A stretch of 64,000 nucleotides of DNA from CAYOLL01 sp964404765 [NCBI: uncultured Gemmatimonadota bacterium] (GTDB lineage: Bacteria; 4572-55), in NCBI GenBank assembly GCA_964404765.1, contig CAYOLL010000009.1, positions 1 through 64,000 on the forward strand, read 5' to 3'. Within the stretch, counting starts at the first letter, position 1; every line of letters begins with the position of its first letter. Both the position numbers and the translations under genes were made by a program. The notes below the pieces were generated by a model, which saw nothing but the letters and a program-made list of their open reading frames with translations, searched no databases and was not told where the DNA came from. Shown piece after piece: positions 26,704 to 35,384 of the stretch.

Positions 26704-27068
26704 AATGAATAAAATCCTCTATCTTTAAGACTTATAACAAAATACAAACTATTTACGTGCTTAGAATACGAAATTTGCGACAGGAAGCAACAAAATTTTG
26801 TGATTTATCCAAAAATTTTGTGTTAGTCAGCGACCTTTGGTGCACTTTATAGCGCGGCGCATTGGAGTTGCGGGCTGACGTTCGTCAGCTCACAATTCGA
26901 TTTTTTAACGTATTCTTGTTCCCGCAATTCGGAAATGGCCGGTCGATTTCCAAAAACATAGCTAAAGAACCATTTTTTATTTAGGTACATGCCCGAAAAT
27001 CTTGACATTCCTGCAGAATACCACTTTATTATGGATGTTTATATTACGATTTTGAAATCGGAGGAAAT
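26704..27068. other. divergent intergenic region SNF2/ycf35
   Basis: About 365 bp. It has a left half of the ctagtcaacgacc-type element (ttagtcagcgacctttgg, about 26824), short gctgacgttcgtcagc hairpin sequence at about 26874, and a promoter-like pair before ycf35. Nothing coding seen. Confidence 0.5.
27002..27032 (+). promoter_or_regulatory. sigma-70-like promoter for the ycf35 operon
   Basis: TTGACA at 27002-27007, then 17 bp to TTTATT (27025-27030) or 19 bp to TATTAT (27027-27032), about 40 bp before the GTG start. Position and strand fit the operon's first gene. Confidence 0.55.
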
Positions 27069-27455
27069 GTGTCTCATTTTTCGAAGCTTGAAACCCAGTT
27101 TAAAGATTTAACGCTTGTTCAGAAGGCAGTCAATGATTTGAATTGCACTTGCCAAATCGGCGAAAACATGGCACTATATGGGTATAGTCAAAACAAAAAA
27201 CAAGTTGACGCACTCATCCGGTTTGCTTCGGGCTATGACATCGGCTTGAAAAAAAATATCAAAACCGAATCTTATGATATTGTTGCGGATTGGTATGGCG
27301 TAAAAACTGATTCTAAGATGTTTATTAATCAGCTTAAGCAGCGCTATGCCTATTACACAATCTATCAGGCAGCCGAACAGCAAGGCTTGATAATTAGCGA
27401 TGATGTCTGTCAGGAAGATGGGTCGATCAAACTGATTGTGAGGCAATGGACATGA
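27069..27455 (+). CDS. ycf35: DUF1257 protein (Ycf35 homologue)
   Basis: A 128-residue protein that begins MSHFSKLETQFKDLTLVQKA and carries the DUF1257 pattern through YGYSQNKKQVDALIRFA and YDIVADWYGV to a C-terminal IKLIVRQWT. Ycf35 is a protein of cyanobacteria, red-algal plastids and scattered bacteria whose activity is unknown. The start is GTG at 27069 with GGAGG 5 bp before it. It overlaps the DUF2997 gene by 4 bp (ATGA), so the two are translationally coupled, matching the pairing I remember from cyanobacteria. The associated AAA+ protein Ycf46 is encoded separately at 15106-16650. Confidence 0.87.
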   Translation: MSHFSKLETQFKDLTLVQKAVNDLNCTCQIGENMALYGYSQNKKQVDALIRFASGYDIGLKKNIKTESYDIVADWYGVKTDSKMFINQLKQRYAYYTIYQAAEQQGLIISDDVCQEDGSIKLIVRQWT

Positions 27456-27646
27456 CGGAAATGGAAATCATCATAGATGCGTCAGGTGAAGTGCAAATTC
27501 GGATAAAAGGCGCTCATGGGAATGAATGCCTTCAATTTTCAGAATGGATAGAGGCCGCACTGGGTCGCGTTTTAACTCGTGAATGGACGCGCGAATACTA
27601 TGAAAAAGAAGCCGGTTTGAATTCGGAGATACAACAACGACAATGA
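27452..27646 (+). CDS. DUF2997 small protein
   Basis: A 64-residue protein with the DUF2997 pattern: EMEIIIDASGEVQIRIKGAH at the start, then CLQFSEWIEAALG and EWTREYYEKEAG. It is thought to fold as a small beta-alpha domain; its role is unknown, but it is usually found beside DUF1257. I choose the ATG at 27452, which overlaps the ycf35 stop as ATGA and has GAGG 9 bp upstream, over the ATG six bases earlier. Its own stop overlaps the next gene's start by 4 bp, so three genes are coupled in a row. Confidence 0.83.
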   Translation: MTEMEIIIDASGEVQIRIKGAHGNECLQFSEWIEAALGRVLTREWTREYYEKEAGLNSEIQQRQ

Positions 27647-29907
27647 GTCAGACGCAAAACAAACTTTACTATATTCTTATTTTTTGGCTGGTGTTCGGTG
27701 CTTATCCACAACGCGGTAGCGCGCATGGTATTTTGGGAAGCGTCCAGAATGCGCAGCAACTTAAAGCGCAGGCGCTTTCGTTTTTTCCCCAACTGAAAAC
27801 GGGAATGACCGACCGTAATGCGCTTTCGCTTTCCAATCACGCCGATACGATTTTGGACCAAATTGACACGCTCATCGCTGCGGATACAAGCAACCCTTTT
27901 GGAAATCCCTATTTGATTTTGCTCAAAGGTTTTGCGCTGGTTGAGAAGGATAAAACCGCGGAAGCCGAGGTTGCCTTTAATCAGGCACTTTTGGCGGCCC
28001 GGGATGAAAAAGCAATTCATTGGGACCTGGCCCGGTTACTTGATGCCAACGACTTAACCGAGCAGGCTGATAACGAGCTCAAGGCATTATACCAGCTTAA
28101 TTTAAGCCAGGGTATTCACATTGATCCGATTTTGTTTAGCTTAGGTATCCAAACCGGCAATGCGTACAGCCAGGCTGACGAGCCGGAAATGACTGCGCGT
28201 TACTTTGAGTTTGCCAAAAAGATGGACCCCACCTCGCCGCTGCCTTATTTAAAGTTGGCCAGAGTCTTAATAGGGAGTGAATTCTCCAGTGCATTTACCA
28301 ATTTTGTAAAATGCTTTTCCACGCTTAAATCCAACTTTTTGCTGCAACTCTCGCTGGCGCATTCCGTGCTTCAAATTGTATTGTATGGGCTCTATTTGGG
28401 CTTGCTAATGGCGGTTCTACTGTTTACCGTCCGGAATCTTTCCAAGTACCAATATTTAATCCTTGAAGCATTGCCGGCAAAGGCCGCGCAATCGATTCGC
28501 GAGTTCGGGGCATGGGTATTGATTTTATCACCTTTAATCCTGGGCTTGGGGGCAACCGCTTACGCGCTGCTTGGGATTGCTTTAACCTGGTATTATTACG
28601 AGCGGGTTGAAAAAGTGGTGGCGGCAGTTTTTTTAGGCTTCCTGTTAATTCTGCCGGGCTTGTTTGCCAAAAATTATGCTATGTACGTCGCGCTTTCGCC
28701 AAACAGCCCTGTCTCGCTGATTTGGAAAGGCCAAAATTGGGATTATGATCCGGCTGTTTTTTCCGGACTACAAGCTTATACTGCTGATGAGCATCTAGGG
28801 CCATACATTAATCTGACGCTTGGTTTGATGCAAAAGCGTCAAGGGGCGATGCTTCTTGGCGGTGTTGAAGATGTGGAGCTTTCGCCGGCGCAAATTGAAT
28901 TCCTGCAGACGGAGCACGCAAAAGGTCGGCAAGAGATGCAAGGCGCTATTGACTACTTTAAAAAGACAGATGAGCCTTATCACTCTGCGGCTTTGAATAA
29001 CATCGGTAACATTTATTTTGCCGAGCAAGAATATCGCCATGCTATTGATAAATACGACGAAGCGGCTAAAGTCAACCCATTGCTGGCCGAAAGTTTTTTA
29101 AATATGGGCCAAACCTATTTTCGACTAAAGCGCATGGATAGCGGTCGCGAAATGCAGGAAAAAGCGATTGCCCTTGACCCGTTGCTGGTAAACTATCTTA
29201 AAAATGTTGATGCGCATCCTAATCGGGCCGTTATTGATAAGCTCATTTTAGATGGCGACTACTGGAAATTGATTTGGGCCCGCAAAGCCCCGGATGCCTC
29301 GGCTTTCGATCCCCTCTGGATAGGTGGGATTAATGGTTTGTCGGTAGCGCATATCCCAATTGCAGTTATTGCCTGCATTATTTTTATTTTTATCGTCAAC
29401 GCCTGGCGGCGGCGTGTTGACGATATGAGTGTGTGCTCTATTACCGGGACAGTACTTTCGCTTAAAAGCTGTCGCAAGTTTAAGGGCAGTCCGATAAGTC
29501 AAAAATGTTTTAGCGCCATTGCCGGGACCAAACTGGACGCAATGAAATTTGCTTTGCTGGCTCGAATGAAGCGTTCCGCCGAAAAGCAGCGTTTCGTTTT
29601 TTCAATCCTGTTGTGTATCTTATACCCTGGTTTAGGCCAATTATATCAGCGCATGTTTGGTTGGGGCTTACCCATCATTTTTTTAGCGACATTCACTAGT
29701 TCGGCATTCTTGTTAGCTTGGTTTAGGTTCGGTATTCAGCCGACGCTTTATGCGGCATTACCTATGACATTGAGTGTTGTGACTTTGGTTCTTTTGACGT
29801 GCGTTATTTATTTTTTAAACTTTTTCTCAATTATGCTGGCGCGACCGGCGCAGGTCAGCGCACAGGATATTCAAGACGAGATGCAAACAACCGAAGGCGA
29901 ACTGTAA
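27643..29907 (+). CDS. TPR-containing multi-pass membrane protein, unknown function
   Basis: A 754-residue protein. It starts with a signal-anchor (LYYILIFWLVFGAY), then a soluble stretch with TPR-like helices (about residues 60-215), three hydrophobic segments at about 250-350, a second TPR block (about 445-520, with ALNNIGNIYFAEQEYRHAID), another segment near 570, a cysteine-containing loop (VCSITGTVLSLKSC) and three C-terminal helices. It could be a scaffold with TPRs outside the membrane. I do not recognise a specific family. The ATG overlaps the DUF2997 stop by 4 bp, so it belongs to the same operon and may link the Ycf35/DUF2997 pair to the membrane. Confidence 0.75.
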   Translation: MSQTQNKLYYILIFWLVFGAYPQRGSAHGILGSVQNAQQLKAQALSFFPQLKTGMTDRNALSLSNHADTILDQIDTLIAADTSNPFGNPYLILLKGFALVEKDKTAEAEVAFNQALLAARDEKAIHWDLARLLDANDLTEQADNELKALYQLNLSQGIHIDPILFSLGIQTGNAYSQADEPEMTARYFEFAKKMDPTSPLPYLKLARVLIGSEFSSAFTNFVKCFSTLKSNFLLQLSLAHSVLQIVLYGLYLGLLMAVLLFTVRNLSKYQYLILEALPAKAAQSIREFGAWVLILSPLILGLGATAYALLGIALTWYYYERVEKVVAAVFLGFLLILPGLFAKNYAMYVALSPNSPVSLIWKGQNWDYDPAVFSGLQAYTADEHLGPYINLTLGLMQKRQGAMLLGGVEDVELSPAQIEFLQTEHAKGRQEMQGAIDYFKKTDEPYHSAALNNIGNIYFAEQEYRHAIDKYDEAAKVNPLLAESFLNMGQTYFRLKRMDSGREMQEKAIALDPLLVNYLKNVDAHPNRAVIDKLILDGDYWKLIWARKAPDASAFDPLWIGGINGLSVAHIPIAVIACIIFIFIVNAWRRRVDDMSVCSITGTVLSLKSCRKFKGSPISQKCFSAIAGTKLDAMKFALLARMKRSAEKQRFVFSILLCILYPGLGQLYQRMFGWGLPIIFLATFTSSAFLLAWFRFGIQPTLYAALPMTLSVVTLVLLTCVIYFLNFFSIMLARPAQVSAQDIQDEMQTTEGEL

Positions 29908-29931
29908 CACCAAATTTTAGCAGGATTTCCA

Positions 29932-31032
29932 ATGGCTCTCGAAGGTCAACTTTCCGATTTTGGATTACCAGACATATTTCAGCTTATTAGTATCCAGCAA
30001 AAAACTGGCGTGTTGGAGTTGGTTGGCCCATCCGATAAGGCAAGTGTCCGCTTTCAGAATGGCGATATCACCAATGTTTTTGCGACGACTCATGGCAATA
30101 TCACACAGCTCCTCAAAAACTATCTTATCGTTGGCGAAAAGCTGTCCAAAGAAGATATTGACCGCATTGAAGAGACATGCCGTTCCTCAAACATGAAGTT
30201 TGAAAAAGTTTTGGTGACAGGTCGCTACCTGACAACGGAAGAACTGCAAGAAGCAGTTCGTCTGATTATGGAAGAAACCATCTATGATCTCTTCACCTGG
30301 AAAGAGGCTTCCTACAGCTTTATGATGGAAACGACGGCGCCGGCGCCGTCGTTTCCGGCAGTCTTGATTCGCGCCGATGGTTTACTCATGGAGGGCATGC
30401 GTCGTATTGATGAGTGGCCGGAAATCACAAAATTAGTATCCAATTCCAAAATAATCTTCCAAAAAAATCCGGATTTACCGGTTAACCCCGATACAATCCC
30501 GCCGGATGAAGCCAGAGTCTATACCCGTTTGGATGGGCGGGCAACTGTTCGTGATTTAATTGATGCTTTAGCTTTAGGGCAGTTTAGAACGTATGAATGC
30601 TTGGCAAACTTATTACGTGCCGATTTGATTGTTGAAATTAAAGAAGCCAAAGCCGGTAAAAAGTCCGCTGGAATTCATTCGCAGATCTTTCGATTTATTG
30701 TTATCTTTTTTCATCAATTAGTTACGTTTATTTTTCCGCTGATTATTTTGCTGGCTTTGTTCATCGCGCGCTTGGCTTATCAAATGTTTGTAATAGACAG
30801 TCTGCCGAAAAATCCTGGTTTTATTGAAATGACAAGCCGAAATCAGGAGTATCTTATTACTCAGGCTTTGACAGCTTATTATGTAGATACAGGCGAATAT
30901 CCCGGTTCCTTGAAAGGTCTTGTTGATCGGGGATTTATTTCTGAAATATTATCCAAAGATTTTGCCAAACTCTATGACTATAGAGTCAAAAAAGATCGCA
31001 CCTCCTATCAGATTCTTGCTAAAGATCGGTAA
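29932..31032 (+). CDS. DUF4388 (PATAN-type) protein with C-terminal membrane helix
   Basis: A 366-residue protein. The N-terminal DUF4388 domain (about 1-100) has the family start MALEGQLSDFGLPDIFQLIS and the TGVLEL...VRFQNGDI turn. A second helical domain follows (residues 60-130 with LTTEELQEAVRLIMEETIYD), then a linker, one membrane helix at about 256-280 (LVTFIFPLIILLALFIARLA), and a C-terminal part that resembles a type IV pilin-like or secretin-like small domain (TAYYVDTGEYPGSLKGL). DUF4388 proteins occur in bacteria with gliding, polarity or two-component systems. A paralogue with a roadblock-like C-terminus lies at 33187-34185 beside an MglA gene. The gap from the TPR gene is 24 bp, so probably one operon. 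Confidence 0.82.
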   Translation: MALEGQLSDFGLPDIFQLISIQQKTGVLELVGPSDKASVRFQNGDITNVFATTHGNITQLLKNYLIVGEKLSKEDIDRIEETCRSSNMKFEKVLVTGRYLTTEELQEAVRLIMEETIYDLFTWKEASYSFMMETTAPAPSFPAVLIRADGLLMEGMRRIDEWPEITKLVSNSKIIFQKNPDLPVNPDTIPPDEARVYTRLDGRATVRDLIDALALGQFRTYECLANLLRADLIVEIKEAKAGKKSAGIHSQIFRFIVIFFHQLVTFIFPLIILLALFIARLAYQMFVIDSLPKNPGFIEMTSRNQEYLITQALTAYYVDTGEYPGSLKGLVDRGFISEILSKDFAKLYDYRVKKDRTSYQILAKDR

Positions 31033-31046
31033 CGTGGAAAGTACCA

Positions 31047-31736
31047 ATGGAATATCACGTTACCATTAAAGACCTGCCTGAAAACGAGCGCCCCCGGGAA
31101 CGGTTAGCTAAACATGGGGTGGCCTCACTTTCCAACAGTGAACTACTGGCTATTATTTTACGAACCGGGTCTCAAAAACGCAGTGCCGTGCATCTGGCTC
31201 AGGAAATTCTCAGCCGATTTGGCGGGCTGCGTCAATTGGCCCAGGCTGATATCCAGGAATTAATAAGCATCAATGGTATCGGCGATGCCAAAGCCGCACA
31301 AATTAAAGCGGCTTTTGAATTTTCCCGGCGGTTGACTGCCTTTACCCAAAGCGAGAAACCACGGATTGTTGCTCCGGCCGATGCCGCCAATCTGATTATG
31401 GATGACATGCGGTTGTTGCCACGCGAGGAAATGCGGGTACTTATTTTAGATACCAAAAGTTATGTTCTGGCGATCTCTACGGTAACTACCGGCACGCTGA
31501 ATAGCAATCTATCTCACCCGCGCGAAACCTTTCGCGAAGCCATCCAAAAAAATGCTGCCGGAATCATTCTGGCCCACAACCATCCCTCCGGTGATCCAAC
31601 ACCCAGTCACGAGGATATTGTACTGACCAATCGCTATGTCGAGGCCGGAAAAATTATAGGTATTCCGATCGTGGATCACGTAATAATCGGTGACGGGAAG
31701 TTTTTCAGTCTGCGGGAAGAGGGCTATATTCAATAA
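31047..31736 (+). CDS. radC: RadC family JAB/MPN protein
   Basis: A 229-residue protein with helix-hairpin-helix residues at about 60-85 (ISINGIGDAKAAQIKAAFEF) and the JAMM zinc motif HNHPSGDPTPSHED near residue 175 of the C-terminal half. It has the full normal length and motif set of RadC. Despite the name, a role in DNA repair is not established; the family is often used as a marker in mobile or defence regions. The ATG at 31047 lies 14 bp after the DUF4388 gene. A decayed MITE follows its stop codon directly. Confidence 0.95.
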   Translation: MEYHVTIKDLPENERPRERLAKHGVASLSNSELLAIILRTGSQKRSAVHLAQEILSRFGGLRQLAQADIQELISINGIGDAKAAQIKAAFEFSRRLTAFTQSEKPRIVAPADAANLIMDDMRLLPREEMRVLILDTKSYVLAISTVTTGTLNSNLSHPRETFREAIQKNAAGIILAHNHPSGDPTPSHEDIVLTNRYVEAGKIIGIPIVDHVIIGDGKFFSLREEGYIQ

Positions 31737-31737
31737 T

Positions 31738-31858
31738 CGTAGGCTAACCTTGCGAAGGTTCCCGCCTGTAAGTTTGTGAAAGCCCTGAAAGTATTGACTT
31801 CCGTGGCAAGTTTAACCTTCGCAATGTTTTATTTTACTAACACTTTTTGAGAAGTCAC
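31738..31858. mobile_element. decayed 113-bp-family element
   Basis: It has the ccttgcgaagg and aaccttcgcaatg core and the right end ctttttgagaagtcac, but its left terminus is missing where radC ends and no target duplication is visible. The core has diverged further than the other copies. Confidence 0.7.
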
Positions 31859-31862
31859 AAAA

Positions 31863-31900
31863 AAATGCCCGTTTTCTCGAGAAAACGAGCATCCTTTTCG
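31863..31900. terminator. bidirectional terminator after radC
   Basis: Stem gcccgttttc / gaaaacgagc around tcga, with A-run on the left and T-run on the right, between convergent radC and the 31926 gene. Confidence 0.88.
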
Positions 31901-31925
31901 CAAAAATTTTGTGCAGTTTGGGAAC

Positions 31926-33050
31926 TTAGTTCTGGATAATCTCCACATTAGCGCGGGGAATAGTTACTTCTTCACCCGAATCAATCAGCTTAGCGCGCAA
32001 AATACGAACTTTGGTCTCAGACTCCATAATTTCCAATTGTGCCGGCAGGGCAATAACCTTGCCCAGTTTACCAAAGTTCGGCTCACGAATAATACGAATA
32101 ATGCCGCCTTCAGCCAAGCCAAGATCGTTTTGGGTCGTCTCATCTTCGGGTTTAGCATCATGAAGTGAAATGATCACTTCCGGTCGCATGACTCCGGCGC
32201 GAATTTGGGTAGTGCCATTGACCGATGCTTTCGACCCCTGATGTGATTTAAGCAGCTCAAAAGTGCGCTGAGCCATAGCAATCTGACCAAAACCTTCGGT
32301 CACAATCAAGGTCAAGCCGATTTCTTCTGAACCTGTGATTGCCACACCGATGTCATAGCCAAGAATGCTTTTTAAATCCTGGGCATTCAATCCACCGGCG
32401 ACAATAGCTCTGGCGCCTACGCTCACGGCTTTTTTAATTGCGCCTTCAGTCATCAAAGAGCCACCAATTAATATTTTATCTTTGCAAGAGGCGTCGATGT
32501 AGCTTTCGTCAAGGACTTTAGACGGGTCGTTCACTAAAATTTGGATAGTTCCATACGTCTCGCCGCCAATACCAAAAATACCTTGAATAAAAGCACCCTG
32601 GGTTTGCACAACTACGCCCTCTTTAGGCAAAACCTCGATGATTTTACCGTCTAAATACGCCTTCATTTCTACTGGAATCGGGTCTTCGCGCACCAAAACC
32701 TGACCGGTTACACTGGATATACTTTCGATAGTGCCTTTGACCGGCGTTGTGCATTTTGGTTTAAATAAACCAAAAAAAGATTTGGTACTGGCGATAACTT
32801 CTTCTGCCGCAACAGCCTCGCCTTCTTTTTTCAGCATACAGCTTCCCACGTCGGTTGGATGAACGCCGAGCCGATTTGCGACATTGATACTGCGAACATT
32901 TCCAGGCAGATGGGTCCGAGCTACGACATCTTCAGCTTTTACTTTGCCACCCACTTCAACTAGCAGTTCACCGGGTAACGGCAATCGACGATCTTTCGTA
33001 ATTAATGTCGATTTAGTAACACGTAAGCCGGGGGTATATGCTTGTGCCAT
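31926..33050 (-). CDS. conserved protein of unknown function, barrel-like domains
   Basis: A 374-residue soluble protein. Residues 25-75 read like a barrel-sandwich hybrid (PGELLVEVGGKVKAEDVVAR), followed by a second such unit (TTPVKGTIESISSVTGQVLV). The middle has GGETYGTIQILV and a helical part with AGGLNAQDLKSILGYDIGV. The C-terminus (GKVIALPAQLEIMES and a strand-rich end) resembles a KOW-like beta-barrel. I cannot assign a function. The ATG at 33050 has GAGGA 8 bp upstream. The frame stays open 46 codons further upstream, but without any ATG/GTG/TTG, so I keep this start. It lies 136 bp after the DUF4388/roadblock gene and probably belongs to the same operon as mglA. Confidence 0.65.
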   Translation of the reverse strand: MAQAYTPGLRVTKSTLITKDRRLPLPGELLVEVGGKVKAEDVVARTHLPGNVRSINVANRLGVHPTDVGSCMLKKEGEAVAAEEVIASTKSFFGLFKPKCTTPVKGTIESISSVTGQVLVREDPIPVEMKAYLDGKIIEVLPKEGVVVQTQGAFIQGIFGIGGETYGTIQILVNDPSKVLDESYIDASCKDKILIGGSLMTEGAIKKAVSVGARAIVAGGLNAQDLKSILGYDIGVAITGSEEIGLTLIVTEGFGQIAMAQRTFELLKSHQGSKASVNGTTQIRAGVMRPEVIISLHDAKPEDETTQNDLGLAEGGIIRIIREPNFGKLGKVIALPAQLEIMESETKVRILRAKLIDSGEEVTIPRANVEIIQN

Positions 33051-33186
33051 GCGTCTATCCTCTGGACTTGCAATGAGTTTGATGAGAATTGCTATATTTT
33101 CAAATGCTTTTGGCGAAACGACTTCAAGAACTCCCTGAAAGCCAACGCTTTCTAGGGTTATGGTAAAACCAATCGTATTCAGGAGC

Positions 33187-34185
33187 TTATAAACTTTGGA
33201 CGTGACCCATTCCCAGGTACAGCTGTTTACGCCAGGTAAAGTATGTGTTCATGAGAACGCCATATGAAACATTCGGGTTAGCGGCAATCATCAACATCCA
33301 CTCTTCCGTAATCGCCCGCAAAAATAAAACACTACCCTGAAAATGCAGTACAGCATGATTTAGCCGATCATGTGGATCCAGTTTATTCGCCAGACCTTCC
33401 AAAAGTCCCCATGAATTTCCGGCTAAGGCGCTCAATGTAAAATGAAGATCGCTAGCGTCATTGGCGCATTCGTGAAATGAACCGTTTTTCCCGATGATTA
33501 GCACCAGTTTAACATGCTCAATGGCTAAAAATTTTTCTAAAATTCCTTTGGTTGATAAAGAAGGGTGTGGTGTATTCTCATCGTCTAAAGCCGGCTCGCT
33601 GTCGGCAGTCATTAATTCAAGCTCTTTGAGAATCTCGTGGATATTTTTGCCATGAAGTGCGATGAGCCTGGAAACGGCCTCGCTTGCCGCATTATCAAAA
33701 TCGCCACGGGCATTTTCATCCAGGCGGCGGCTGCCTTCCAGCAGCAGCTTATCCGGGCTGAGCGCCACCCCCATTGTCTTAAAATTCGGCTTAGGATCAA
33801 AGCGAAAAAAGCCGATGTTCCATTCTACCAGATCGTAAAAAGCTTCTTCGGTCTGCTGACGAATAGAACTTTCATTTAGTTCGGGGGAGATCAAGCCCAT
33901 TTCAAGCAAAATACTGCCTATCCGCTGATTACGCCCGCGTTCCTCCTGAACTTTAAGTGCAGCTTCCAATTGCTGGCGGGTTATGACACCTTTTTTCATC
34001 AAGTGCTCACCCAAACGTTCTCTTCGCAATGGCGAAGATGCTTGGATGATTTGGCCGTCATAAAAATAAATCTGCCCAATACCGACTTCGCTTTTTATGG
34101 ACAGGATGCCGGATTTTTTATTAAAAGCAATTGTCTGCACAATATCAGGCAAGCTGAGGTCGCTCAAACTGCCTGTGAGAGCCAT
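33187..34185 (-). CDS. DUF4388 protein with roadblock/MglB-like C-terminus
   Basis: A 332-residue protein. The N-terminus is a DUF4388 domain (MALTGSLSDLSLPDIVQTIA, SGILSI...IYFYDGQII). Residues about 70-125 add helices with HLMKKGVITRQQLEAAL (a type II secretion-like E-N helical pattern). The C-terminal 110 residues (LAIEHVKLVLIIGKNGSF, FLRAITEEWMLMIAANPN) fit a roadblock/LC7 fold, the fold of MglB, which is the GTPase-activating partner of MglA. The next gene upstream in the operon is an MglA-type GTPase, so a GTPase plus regulator pair is likely. Spacing to mglA is 51 bp. Function as a polarity or motility switch is inferred, not shown. Confidence 0.8.
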   Translation of the reverse strand: MALTGSLSDLSLPDIVQTIAFNKKSGILSIKSEVGIGQIYFYDGQIIQASSPLRRERLGEHLMKKGVITRQQLEAALKVQEERGRNQRIGSILLEMGLISPELNESSIRQQTEEAFYDLVEWNIGFFRFDPKPNFKTMGVALSPDKLLLEGSRRLDENARGDFDNAASEAVSRLIALHGKNIHEILKELELMTADSEPALDDENTPHPSLSTKGILEKFLAIEHVKLVLIIGKNGSFHECANDASDLHFTLSALAGNSWGLLEGLANKLDPHDRLNHAVLHFQGSVLFLRAITEEWMLMIAANPNVSYGVLMNTYFTWRKQLYLGMGHVQSL

Positions 34186-34236
34186 ATTCGCCGATCCTAT
34201 GGAAATGCCCGAAGACTCGAGCGACGGGAATGTAAG

Positions 34237-35304
34237 TTATTTTTGCGGCACTAGTTTAATATTTAAAACTAAATTTAGCTGGATTTGGGAAGGAACTTCG
34301 CGTCCTTTGACCGGCAGTGGCAGTTCAACCGTTTTTTTGACACGCAGCACCCTATCTTTATCCGCAGGCATAGCTTCTCGCACAGGGGGCGCCGCTAAGG
34401 TTGATGATTTTGTGTTTTTAAGCTGCGGAGTTACACTGACCTCAGGAAGTTCAAGTTCGGGCAACTCCATTGACTCCGGGTCCAACTCGGAAGAGTCCAG
34501 ATTAATTTGTATAGGCAGTTCAATAATCGGTTCCGGGTCGGCTACTTTAGGCTTAGGCTTTGAATCTAGTTTAACTTCTTCAACCACACCTTGACGGATC
34601 TCGGCCGTTGGGTCCAATTTGGGCGGATTGGCCAGATCACCAAACCAGCTCATATTTTCAAAATCGGATGTCGAGCTTTTTTGACCCATTCCGAACAACG
34701 CCCCACGTCCGGCTTCAATTGCTTTTTGATTCAAGTGCTTCATTGTCATGCCAAGCAGTTTGTGCAATATTTCAAAAACACCTATTCCCGAAACGGCAAC
34801 CCCTTTAAAGGCCGGCACGCCACGTGGATTAAGCTTTTGGGTCATTACTTCCACCGGTAGAGCATTTGCCAGGTCACGTTTGTTAAACTGCAAAACCCAC
34901 GGTACTGTATCTAAATCCATTTTGTGCTCACGCAAATTCGACTCCAAATTGCGCAGGCTTTCCAGATTGGCTTCCATCCGGTCCGGTGTAGAATCCGCTA
35001 CAAAAACAACGCCATCGGCGCCGCGCAGCACGACTTTGCGCGTGGAATCATAATACACCTGACCAGGGACGGTGTATAATAAAAATCGCGTCTTGAAACC
35101 GTGTATGGTGCCGGCATGAATCGGTAGAAAATCGAAGTAGAGGGTGCGATCTGTCTTGGTTGCCAACGCGATCATTTCACCGCGGTTTTCTTTGTCGACG
35201 CTGGAGTGAATATAATGAAGATTCGTGGTCTTGCCACAAAGGCCCGGCCCATAATAAACGATTTTAACATTTATTTCTTTGGTGGCATAATTAAATTCAG
35301 CCAT
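34237..35304 (-). CDS. mglA: MglA-type small GTPase with C-terminal extension
   Basis: A 355-residue protein. Residues 1-200 are an MglA GTPase: Walker A YYGPGLCGKTTNLHYIH (about 17-33), switch with FDFLPIHAG, VPGQVYYDSTRK (Walker B/switch II region) and the base-recognition motif NKRDL. MglA controls front-rear polarity in gliding bacteria such as Myxococcus and is widespread without gliding. Unlike the compact 195-residue MglA, this one carries an extra roughly 150-residue tail rich in Pro/Glu/Leu (PELELPEVSVTPQLK) and ending in a positively charged stretch. The tail may bind a partner or membrane. The ATG at 35304 starts MAEFNYATKEINVKIVYYGP as in the family. It is upstream of the DUF4388/roadblock gene in the same direction. 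Confidence 0.9.
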   Translation of the reverse strand: MAEFNYATKEINVKIVYYGPGLCGKTTNLHYIHSSVDKENRGEMIALATKTDRTLYFDFLPIHAGTIHGFKTRFLLYTVPGQVYYDSTRKVVLRGADGVVFVADSTPDRMEANLESLRNLESNLREHKMDLDTVPWVLQFNKRDLANALPVEVMTQKLNPRGVPAFKGVAVSGIGVFEILHKLLGMTMKHLNQKAIEAGRGALFGMGQKSSTSDFENMSWFGDLANPPKLDPTAEIRQGVVEEVKLDSKPKPKVADPEPIIELPIQINLDSSELDPESMELPELELPEVSVTPQLKNTKSSTLAAPPVREAMPADKDRVLRVKKTVELPLPVKGREVPSQIQLNLVLNIKLVPQK

Positions 35305-35384
35305 TTTTCACCGACCCTTGCGAATGGATTGCCTATATCCTCTCAAAAAATATGACCCAAAACCAAGTTGATATGGTTCCGATC

